DNA of 64,000 nucleotides, taken from the NCBI GenBank assembly GCA_026936335.1, contig JAPMXV010000013.1, positions 183,156-247,155 of the forward strand, written 5' to 3'. Shown here one piece after another: positions 52,853 through 61,076 of the stretch. The position numbers were made by a program, and so were the translations under genes. A model generated the notes under the pieces. That model was not told the DNA's origin. It did no database searches and saw only the letters and a list, made by a program, of their open reading frames with translations. How positions within the stretch are numbered: position 1 is the stretch's first letter; every line of letters begins with the position of its first letter. The DNA is from Mantamonas sphyraenae. Its lineage: Eukaryota > CRuMs > Mantamonadidae.

Positions 52853-54754
52853 TCAGCCGTTTCGGCGAGGCATGCGCTGCTTGGCGCCGTAGGCAAAGCC
52901 CTTGCCGTCGACAAAACCTGTGGCGCCAGCACTGGGCGGCCCCATGGTCGGGGGCTGTGCAAAGTAGACGTAGGGGAGGAGAGAAGTGAGCGGGACGTTG
53001 GAGAGGAGGGATTCGCGCTTCTTGAGCGCGTTGCGGATGTGGTGGAGGAGCTTGGACTCGTGCTGGAGCATCTCCTCACGACTCATGTCGAGGAGGCCGT
53101 CGCGGCGGTCCTCCTGGAAGTGCATGCGGCGGATAAAGATGTGTTCCACCTGTTCGTCGCACTTGCGCAGCTCACGGGCGCCGTTTTCAAAAGGGCGAGT
53201 GGCCGTGATTGTGTTGAGGAGGCGTGCGCGCATCTTGTTGTTGCGATCGACCTGGCGCTTGAGGGCCTTTTGCAGGTAGCGGATACGGCAGGAGATTTCG
53301 TCGTCCTGACGTTCATCTGCAGCCAGGTGTGCCTCGGAGGTTGTTGTGGAGAGGGTGACGGAGTTGCCGCCGTGTCCGACTTGGCCGCTCTCGCCAAGGA
53401 GGCCAATGGCCTCGAGCTCCATGCGCATGCGCTCCTCGAGCGGAGCAGAGGCAATGCCAGCTGCGCGCTTGCCCTTGGAGGAGCCGCCGTAGAGGGCGGC
53501 GAGGTCGGAGTCTGTGTGGATGCCCTGGGCCTCGCTCCACTCCTCCTCTTCTTTGGTGAGGGTTTCCTGGTCGTCCTCGTCTTGGGTGGCGGTGTCGCGT
53601 TCGTCATCGCTGGGCTTTGCGTCGTCGTCGTCATCGTTGCCTTCTTCGTCAAGCTGGTCGTCCTGGCCGACGAGGACCTCGCGCGGGACGAGCTTGTCTT
53701 CGACCAGAGCGCTGAGGATGCGCTGGGTGAGGGTGTGCTGCTTGTGCTCACGTGCTACAGGCAGCTTGCTGACGTCTTCATCGAGTCCCTCGAGGACCAG
53801 GCCGTCAGCGCTGCCGCTCAGGACGCTGTCGTCGCCACCCATGCTCTCGACATCCATGGAGCGTTCGTCGCCGAGTTCGCTGCCGCCGCGTCCGCTGCGG
53901 CCACCCTTTTTGTAGCGCGCCTGGCGGCTGCTGGAGTAGGCAAGGTTGTCTTGCATGGCCCAGACCTTTGTGTAGTGTGTGCCGAGCTTGGGCATGTCAA
54001 AGACCTCGTCGTTGGGCTCGAGAGCACGGACCTCGAGGAGCTTCATGTGTTCCTCTGTGAGAGGGTCAAAGTACTGTTGCATGTCCTTCCAAAACGCAGC
54101 TGTGGGTTGGTCGTGCGGACGTTGAATGATGGCCAGAAACTCATCTGTGGTGAGACGTTCAGCGCGCTTCTTACGGCGCTTGCTCTGGCTGCCCGGAGAT
54201 GGAGGCTCGACGGGCTGGGAGACGACACTAAGGGCAGTCTCGATCTTGTGCTTGCTCTCTGCGTGTGCTCTGCTTGTGGCGGAGGAGTGGGAGCTGTGCC
54301 TGCTGCTGCTGCTGCTGCTGCTGCTACTGCTACTGCTGGCGGCACCTGCGCTTGATTGGGACGCGGCTGCGGCTTGTTGACGCTGCAGGCGTTGCAACTG
54401 TTGCAACTGCAGTTGCTGCTTCTGGGCCGAGGTCAATGGCTGGCCGCTGCGGTTCTGAAGGCCACCTGTGGAGATCTTGATCTTGAGGCCGGCTCCCGGA
54501 GCATTTGGGGCAGCGCCTGCGCCCATACGCTCGCTAGAAGACTGGCGAATAATAATACGTGGCATGTTGCCGTTGCCAGTTGTGTTGGCGGCCCCTTGGG
54601 CAGCCACAGACCCGGCAGGCGGGGGAGTTGTTCGACTGCGCCCCACGCTCTCCCCACTGTTGCTCATGGACCGCTTCAGCGTGTAGTCTGTTTCATAGAT
54701 GTCACTGTCCATGACCTCGGACCGCTTTCGCTTCCGCCCTCCCCTGGAGCTCAT
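52853..54754 (-). CDS. TADA3: TADA3 / Ada3 (Ngg1), HAT-module adaptor of SAGA-type complexes
   Basis: 633 residues from ATG at 54754 (MSSRGGRKRKR). Ada3 links Gcn5 and Ada2 in the histone acetyltransferase module of SAGA and ATAC. Family marks: LTTDEFLAIIQRP, FWKDMQQYFDPLTEEHMKLL, LGTHYTKVWA, LTQRILSALVEDKLVP and the C-terminal helical region (MRMELEAIGLLG ... DDEISCRIRYLQKALKRQ). A poly-Ser tract coded by CTG/CAG-type triplets lies at ~54298-54345. An in-frame upstream ATG occurs at 54856. Between the two ATGs there is CTGAC with cccag ~20 nt later (ending near 54770), so the leader probably contains an intron, either in the 5' UTR or after a short coding exon. Converges with the membrane-protein gene, stops 34 bp apart. 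Confidence 0.92.
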   Translation of the reverse strand: MSSRGGRKRKRSEVMDSDIYETDYTLKRSMSNSGESVGRSRTTPPPAGSVAAQGAANTTGNGNMPRIIIRQSSSERMGAGAAPNAPGAGLKIKISTGGLQNRSGQPLTSAQKQQLQLQQLQRLQRQQAAAASQSSAGAASSSSSSSSSSSSRHSSHSSATSRAHAESKHKIETALSVVSQPVEPPSPGSQSKRRKKRAERLTTDEFLAIIQRPHDQPTAAFWKDMQQYFDPLTEEHMKLLEVRALEPNDEVFDMPKLGTHYTKVWAMQDNLAYSSSRQARYKKGGRSGRGGSELGDERSMDVESMGGDDSVLSGSADGLVLEGLDEDVSKLPVAREHKQHTLTQRILSALVEDKLVPREVLVGQDDQLDEEGNDDDDDAKPSDDERDTATQDEDDQETLTKEEEEWSEAQGIHTDSDLAALYGGSSKGKRAAGIASAPLEERMRMELEAIGLLGESGQVGHGGNSVTLSTTTSEAHLAADERQDDEISCRIRYLQKALKRQVDRNNKMRARLLNTITATRPFENGARELRKCDEQVEHIFIRRMHFQEDRRDGLLDMSREEMLQHESKLLHHIRNALKKRESLLSNVPLTSLLPYVYFAQPPTMGPPSAGATGFVDGKGFAYGAKQRMPRRNG

Positions 54755-55131
54755 TGTGCGGTGTCCGATCTGGGCGCGCGCACTTGTCGTGTCAGTTGAA
54801 ATGGGTGGCTGGACGGGCAGGACAAGGGTACGAGGGCCCGGGGAAGGAGCACTCATGGGTGGTTGGTGGCACGTGCGAGTGCAGAAAGGGCCAACTGGGA
54901 GTGCTGGGAGGCAAAGAGGGCCTGGCGATTTTGCGCGCGCATGTGGCCTTTCCTTCCGGCCGTGGTTTGCGGGGCCCTACGTGTGTGGGGAAAGTGTAGG
55001 ATGGGCGCAGAAGGCAGCACGGGCTAAGGGTAGGAGACACACACACTGGAGACATACCTGTGCCCAAGCCAAGTCGTGTTGGCGGTGCAGACGCAAAGTG
55101 GGAGGAAGGCGAGATGGAGCTGGGGGCGGCG
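54755..55131. other. 377-bp region upstream of TADA3
   Basis: It separates two minus-strand genes and should hold the TADA3 promoter and leader plus the 3' end of the CHAT-STAND-SH2 transcript. A probable TADA3 leader intron acceptor (CTGAC then cccag, minus strand) lies at ~54770-54795. No independent gene seen. Confidence 0.45.
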
Positions 55132-58101
55132 TCAAAATTCTTCATCCAACATGCCCGAGTACGGGTTCTCGACAACCGGGTGGAGAAAGACACGTTCGCC
55201 AGTGACGACATCCTCGTACTTGTCCAGGAGCTGCTGCCAGGAGTGGAAAAACGCGCCGTGTTCGCCTTCAAGGCCATGGACAACCTGGCCTTGCCATGTG
55301 CGTGTTTTGCTGTCCACAAGCAAGTGCGCAGCATGGCCTCCGTCGTCGATGACGTATGAGATGACAAACTTGCCTGGTTGATTGTGGCTGAGGCGGATGA
55401 GGAAGCTGCCCGGCCCTTTGCCGCCATTGCGGAGCCGTTCGACAGCAAGGCCACGGCGCAAGTAGCCATGGAAGCAGTTGCGGTGCTGCTGGTGGAAGCG
55501 CCAGGCAGCCTCGAAGCAGCGCACGCTGCCGTTGGTGCCGGTGAAGGGGCCAAAGAGCTCGAGGAACGTTTTGAAGGAGGAGACGCTGACCTGGCCGTCG
55601 TTCTCGACGAGAAAGTCACGGATGCCACGGAGTTGAGCCGGGGTCACGACGGTGCGACCTCGGACGGCGGCGGTGAACTCTTCCCAGGGGACGACGAGCT
55701 GGTGGCCGAGAGCGTCGATCCAGAACTGGCGGGCCAGATCATCCTCAATGTTAATGTCTGGCAGCTCCTCGGGCGGGGCCATGAGTTCGTCCTTGATCTC
55801 ATCGACAAGGACTGCGAGGGAGTCGAGGGTTTCGCCCTGGCCAAAGGCGAGGGCGAGCTGTGTGAGGACACCCGGATTGCCGACGGCGCGTCGGATGAGC
55901 TTGTGCTTGGCGAGGATCTGCCAGGACTTGAGCGGCCCTGTGTCTGCGCTTGCAAGGTTTGTGGAGGCAGCAAACGCGTGGAGCTCGAGGCGTAGCCTGC
56001 GGAAGGCCTTGCGATTGTAGCGGGCGTTCATGTGCTTGACGAATACGCGTGCGCTGTCGACGAGAGTGAGGGGTTCGAGCTCGACGGCGTTGGGTTTGTG
56101 CATGCCTATGGAGGCGCTGACAAAGTTGCTTGCGGTGATGACGAGCTGGAGGCCTTGGACGTTGGTTAGGAGTTTGAGGAAGCGGTAGAATTCTGTGTTG
56201 GCACTGTACACGCTGACCATGTTTTCCTGGACGCTGTCTGCGGCAGAGAGGACGCTATCTGTGGAGGAGGCAGTGCCCAGTCGAGCAGCGCCGGACGGGG
56301 CGACCTGGACAACGAGGCTGGAGGTGGAGGACACGGAACTTGTGCTGGAGGAGCCCGAGGAGGCTGAGGAGCCGGAACCGGGAGCAGTGCGACGCATTTG
56401 CTTGTACTTGCCAATGAGGGCGTCACAATTGTCGAGGACAAGGAGCATGCGGGCACTCTGGGAGGAGCTATGGACGCAGGCGCCGAACGAATCTCCGCGC
56501 AGGGCGTGTTGGATGTCCTTCCATGCACTCTGGTCTGTGTCGAGGCCAAGGAGAGTGGCGAGGGCGAGGCGCACGTCGCGTACGCTGGCGTATTCGCTGA
56601 CATCGAGCCAGAACGCGCCGCGCTCAAAGTAGCGGCGGTCGTTCATGTAGTGGGCAACCATCATGGAGATGGTGGACTTGCCGATGCCGCGGGGACCGTG
56701 AATGTACAGGGGTTGGTTGACGCCGCTGAGCTGGGAGGAGACGAGGAGGGAGATGAGGTTGTAGAGCTCTCTGGTGCGGCCTTCAAAAAGCGGCGGCAAG
56801 GCAGCAAGGTGGCGAGAGCACACGGGATCGCGCTCAACAAAGGTGGTGAGGTCATTGGGGGTCGCTGCAGGCAAAAGGACGACGTCGTGGTCTGCATCGA
56901 GGGGCAGGAGGGCAAAGCTGTTTGCGACGTCTTGGGGCGACGGGAGCTGCTGTGATGGGGTCTGCTTGCTGAGATTGGTGCGTGCGACCTCAAAGGCTTG
57001 GCGGACAGTGTTCTGGTGGGACAGGGAGCGGTAAAACTGGTCTGAGAAGAGGCGTGCGGCGAGATCGGGAATGCGGTTCTGATCTGCGCAAACGACGTGT
57101 GCGACGCCCACGTCGGCAAACATTTCGCCAATGGCCCTGGAGTAGCAGGAGGCGACAAATACAAGTTGGACACGGCAGGTGGCGGTCTGCATGAGGGCGC
57201 TGAGGTCGTCGCTGCTGACGACCTTTCCTGCACCGACGTCTTCAAAGAGAAGAGAGCCCGGAAGGCCATGGCCAGTAAAGTGGAGGATGCGACACTCGTC
57301 TGTGATGAGGTGGCCAAGGTTGCTGACTGTTGCGTTGCTCTGCTTGACGGAGATGGGGATGCCGCTGCTTTCCAGGGAGGCAAAGAGGGCACGCATGTCC
57401 GCCTTGACGTCAAGAGGAGGGAGGGACATAAAGACAGTTGTGCCGTCGGCGACTTCGTTGATGGGGCTGGGGGCTACTGAGGAGGCAGAGTCTGCAGAGG
57501 CGACGCGAGGGTCAGCACCAAAGTATTGGGCGGTCTCTTGCTCGTTGAAGAGGACCAGGGGCGCACTGTACAGGTAGCCAAAGAGGGGAGGTTTCTGCGC
57601 CTGGCTGTAGAGGCTGGAGGAGGAGGCGGCGGGAGCAATGGAGGCGGAGGAGGAGGAGGAGGAGGAGTTGTTGGCGTCGAAGCGGGTGCCGTCAAGGGAG
57701 AAGCCCTCGCCAAAGGCGTCGATGGCAAAGGTGCCACTGGGGGTGCGAGGCATGATGCGGGGTGAGACGACAAGCTGGGAGGCGCGCAGAGTGGGCTGGG
57801 TGTTGCCGTGGAGCTCTTCGGTTTCGGCTGCGATTTCGCGAGCATGTCCTTCGTCTTCGGAGGGGTCCTGGTCGTCGTGACCGTTTGTTTGGAGCTCGAG
57901 GTTAAGCTGAAGGGCTTCGCGCATGTGTTTGCTAGGCCTGCGAGTTTCATCGGAGAGGATGCGAGGGGAGTGCATACGAGGCCAGCTTCGGGACCACTGG
58001 ATCACCCTCTGCCGCTTGTCAGAGGCACCCGCCTGTTGTCGGGCAAGTTCGTGGTCGAGAGCACTGTCATGGTCGTCCCCGTCGCGATCCCGCTTGCTCA
58101 T
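55132..58101 (-). CDS. CHAT protease-like domain, STAND/NB-ARC-type NTPase and C-terminal SH2 domain in one protein
   Basis: 989 residues, single exon, from ATG at 58101 (MSKRDRDGDDHD). Residues 1 to ~165 are disordered with poly-Ser. Residues ~220-410 look like a CHAT caspase-family domain: ILHFTGHGLPGSLLFED with His278 and VQLVFVASCYSRAIGEMF with Cys319, spaced as a His/Cys dyad. Residues ~435-760 are a STAND P-loop NTPase: GPRGIGKST (469-477), Walker B LLVLDNCD (Asp557), LQLVITAS as sensor strand, VELEPL and GNPGVLTQLA like NB-ARC motifs. Residues ~785-850 form an EF-hand-like module (VPWEEFTAAV ... DGQVSVSSFKTFL). Residues ~866-965 are an SH2 domain (CFHGYLRRGLAVERL, GSFLIRLS with Arg903, GKFVISYVI, HLLVD). 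By analogy, an NTP-switched sensor controlling a protease; phosphotyrosine may regulate it. Start 51 bp from a SNF2 gene. Confidence 0.85.
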   Translation of the reverse strand: MSKRDRDGDDHDSALDHELARQQAGASDKRQRVIQWSRSWPRMHSPRILSDETRRPSKHMREALQLNLELQTNGHDDQDPSEDEGHAREIAAETEELHGNTQPTLRASQLVVSPRIMPRTPSGTFAIDAFGEGFSLDGTRFDANNSSSSSSSASIAPAASSSSLYSQAQKPPLFGYLYSAPLVLFNEQETAQYFGADPRVASADSASSVAPSPINEVADGTTVFMSLPPLDVKADMRALFASLESSGIPISVKQSNATVSNLGHLITDECRILHFTGHGLPGSLLFEDVGAGKVVSSDDLSALMQTATCRVQLVFVASCYSRAIGEMFADVGVAHVVCADQNRIPDLAARLFSDQFYRSLSHQNTVRQAFEVARTNLSKQTPSQQLPSPQDVANSFALLPLDADHDVVLLPAATPNDLTTFVERDPVCSRHLAALPPLFEGRTRELYNLISLLVSSQLSGVNQPLYIHGPRGIGKSTISMMVAHYMNDRRYFERGAFWLDVSEYASVRDVRLALATLLGLDTDQSAWKDIQHALRGDSFGACVHSSSQSARMLLVLDNCDALIGKYKQMRRTAPGSGSSASSGSSSTSSVSSTSSLVVQVAPSGAARLGTASSTDSVLSAADSVQENMVSVYSANTEFYRFLKLLTNVQGLQLVITASNFVSASIGMHKPNAVELEPLTLVDSARVFVKHMNARYNRKAFRRLRLELHAFAASTNLASADTGPLKSWQILAKHKLIRRAVGNPGVLTQLALAFGQGETLDSLAVLVDEIKDELMAPPEELPDINIEDDLARQFWIDALGHQLVVPWEEFTAAVRGRTVVTPAQLRGIRDFLVENDGQVSVSSFKTFLELFGPFTGTNGSVRCFEAAWRFHQQHRNCFHGYLRRGLAVERLRNGGKGPGSFLIRLSHNQPGKFVISYVIDDGGHAAHLLVDSKTRTWQGQVVHGLEGEHGAFFHSWQQLLDKYEDVVTGERVFLHPVVENPYSGMLDEEF

Positions 58102-58152
58102 GTTGGGGGAGGAGCGCGTGGGAGATGTGTGCGATGGCGCAGGGAAGGAAAC

Positions 58153-61042
58153 ATGGACGAGGAGGACGAGTTGCAGGCGTGGGTTGTTGAGATGGAAACG
58201 GTGCTGGGTGGGGCCAACGGGCCTGTGTGCTGACACGAGTGCTTGATGCGTGTGTAGACTGCTGGCACAGATTGACGCAGAGGCGTTGGAGGAGCAGAGA
58301 AGCAATGGGAAGCGTGTGCTGGAGCAACATCAGATGGCGTTGGGGCAGCAAGCAAGCAAGCGGCAGCGTGTGGAGTCGCCAGCGTCACAGGAGTCGTCCA
58401 CGTCAGCAGCAAGGACGCCTACGCCGACTCCTGAGCGAGCACAGCCGTTGACGACGCGGCAGGTGAGAATAGTGGACTCGGAGGACGGAGAGACGACGGT
58501 GGAGGCGTTGACGGTCGAGCGGCCTGTGCGTGTGCAGAGACGACGGCCAAAGGCCAAGCGGTCGAGGGCTAGAGCGAGGGCAGAGGTGGGGGTGGGGGTG
58601 GGGCAGGGCGAGAGCTCGTCGTCGTCGGGGTATGAGCGGGCAAACGTGTATCCGAAGCTGGACATTCCCGAGAATCCGGAGGAACAGTACCCGCTGGTGT
58701 TGGACGCGGAAGCAGGGGTGATGGTGCCGGCAGGCGTGAACCAATACCTGAGAGACTACCAGAGAGACGGCATTACGTGGCTGTACGACCGGTTCTCACG
58801 GTCGACAGGGGCGATTTTGGGCGACGACATGGGCCTGGGCAAAACGGTTCAGATTGTGGCGCTGTTGATGGCGGTGCTGGGGCGGGACTGCTCGTCGGAC
58901 GGAGGCACGTCGGCACGCTACGATGAACCGTTGCCGCCCGTACTGATTATAGCACCCAAGTCGCTGTTGTACAACTGGAGGCGGGAGTTGACAACGTGGG
59001 GCTTCTTTTCGACGCTGATCTACCACGGAACTGGACGAGCAGCAGACTTGGAGTCGTCGGCACACTATGACGTAGTGATCACGACGTATGGGACGGCAGC
59101 AAACGACCACGAGTTTCTGCTCCGGCAGCCGTGGCTGTGTGCGATTCTGGACGAGTGCCAGGAGATACGGAACCACGAGTCACAGCGGCATGTGGCGCTG
59201 TTCAAGATGTTGCAACACACGCCGGTGCGGATTGGGCTGACGGGAACACCGATGATGAACAACTACAACGAGCTGTGGGCACTGTTCAACTTTTTCGTTC
59301 CCGGGTCGCTGGGCGCACTGAACCACTACATTGCAAGCGTGGCGCAGGTGCTGCGGATGGGCCAGAGTGCACACGCAAACGAACGTCAGGTGGCGGAAGC
59401 GACGGTGGTGCAGAACAAACACGCGGTAACGCTTGCGCGGCACATGCTGCGCCGCGAGAAGAGTCTCATTGCCCACCAGCTGCCAAAGAAGCAGGACATT
59501 GTGTTGTTCTGCCCCATGAGCCAGCTGCAGGCCAAGGTGTACTCGAATCTGGTGAGCGACTCGGGCAAGGAGATGTACTTGTCGCACGAAAGGACGTCGG
59601 GTTTGTCATACATGTTCAGCGTGATGGCGGTGCTACAGAAAGCGGCCAACCATCTGCGCATGATCTTGCCAAAGACGACGAGCGATCACCTGTCGCGTGA
59701 AATCGAAGAGTTGTGGAGCAGCATCGGATTGGGCCCAAACTGGGAGCGATGGGCACAGCAGACGAGCGGGTTCGACGCAGTGACGAACTGGAAGTACTGC
59801 GGCAAGCTGCGCATCCTGCAAACGATGATTCCGCTGTGGCGGGAGCGGGGAGACAAGGTGCTGCTGTTTTCGCGGTCGCGGCGGATGCTGGACATCATGG
59901 CCAAGTTTCTGACGGCACAGAACGAGTTTGACTTTCTGCAACTGGACGGGAGGACGTCGATGCAGGCGCGGCAAGGGATGGTGGACGAGTTTAACAGCAA
60001 CGAGCAGAAGAGGATCTTTTTGATCTCGACGCTGGCAGGCGGGGTGGGGCTGAATTTGACGGCAGCCAACGTGGTGGTGATCATGGATCCGCACTGGAAC
60101 CCTGCGCTGGATTTGCAGGCGCAGGACAGGAGCTTCAGGATTGGGCAGAGCCGGGACGTGACTGTGTTTCGGCTGCTGAGCGCAGGGAGCATCGAGGAGA
60201 TGATGTACATGCGTCAGGTGTACAAACAGCAGCAGAACAACGTGGCAGTGCGCAACATGATCCAGGAGCGATACTTTTCCGGGGTGCAGGACACGGAAGA
60301 GAAGGGCGAGTTGTTTGGGATTGACAACTTGATCCAGACGATGCAGTCGAAGCTGCTGATGTACAGGCTGATTGAAACATCCAAAGGCAAAGACGAGATT
60401 GCACAGCACACGAGGATGAGCCGTGACTTGCTGATGTACGACCAGGAGGAGGATTGGGAGGGAGACGAGGAGGGCGGGGCGTTGGAAGGGCTGATTGGGG
60501 GCGGGGACTACGCAGACGCTCTGCCAATGGTGGAGGGATACGGGATGGGGACGCAGGTGGATCGGAAAAGGGAGAGGGGGTCTTTGAGCAGGAGTGCAAT
60601 GAGGAGAACGGGTGGGAGCGGGCCAGTACAACTGGAGCCGAACGATGATGCATTGCCAGACATTGTGGCGGAGCTGCAGCAAAAGTGCGGAGTGCCGTAT
60701 GCGCACTTGTTTGCAGAGGTGACGCAGCAGACGCATGCAGAGACGGAGTTTCGGGACAAGCTGCTTGAGGGGTCGTTGCCAGAGCACATGCGGACGGGGG
60801 TGACGCGAGTGAAGGAGAAGCAACAGCAGCAACAGGTGAGGCAGAGGGATATTTTGGGCAAGACATACGCGGAGAGGAAGACAGTGGTGTTGTGTCAGCA
60901 GTTTCGGGAGATGGCGGCGATGGTGGAGATGGAGGAGGCGGAGTTTGCGAGGTGGATTCTGAGCGACGACGTGCCGGTGACGGAGAAACAGGGTGTGTTG
61001 GATCGGTTTGCGCATAGCATGATGATGGGGAGGGGTGGGTGA
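58153..61042 (+). CDS. SNF2-family ATPase (ERCC6L2/Rad26-like)
   Basis: Exons 58153-58169 and 58258-61042 give 933 residues (MDEEDE|LLAQIDAEAL). The 17-nt first exon has a weak donor (gttgca), so the very N-terminus is uncertain; the acceptor has CTGAC ~23 nt upstream. Helicase motifs are complete: LGDDMGLGKTVQ (Walker A, ~195), ILDECQEIRN (~304, DECQ in place of the usual DEAH/DEGH), GLTGTPMMNN, ISTLAGGVGLNLTAANVV and QDRSFRIGQSR. The layout, with MGLGKTVQIVALLMAVLG and a long C-terminal extension after RIGQ, resembles the ERCC6L2 group of DNA-repair translocases; this is a recollection, not a scored match. C-terminal ~230 residues are charged and helical with a poly-Gln run. Confidence 0.82.
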
Positions 61043-61076
61043 GGAGGGAGGGGGAGGGGTAGAATGAATGGGTGGT

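Noticed and set aside
52823-54355. 510-residue plus-strand frame opposite TADA3
   Set aside because: Val/Leu/Ala-rich shadow of TADA3; no motif recognised and its start lies in the convergent gene's 3' region.
59633-61015. 460-residue minus-strand frame opposite the SNF2 gene
   Set aside because: His/Leu/Pro composition typical of antisense; the sense strand has all helicase motifs.
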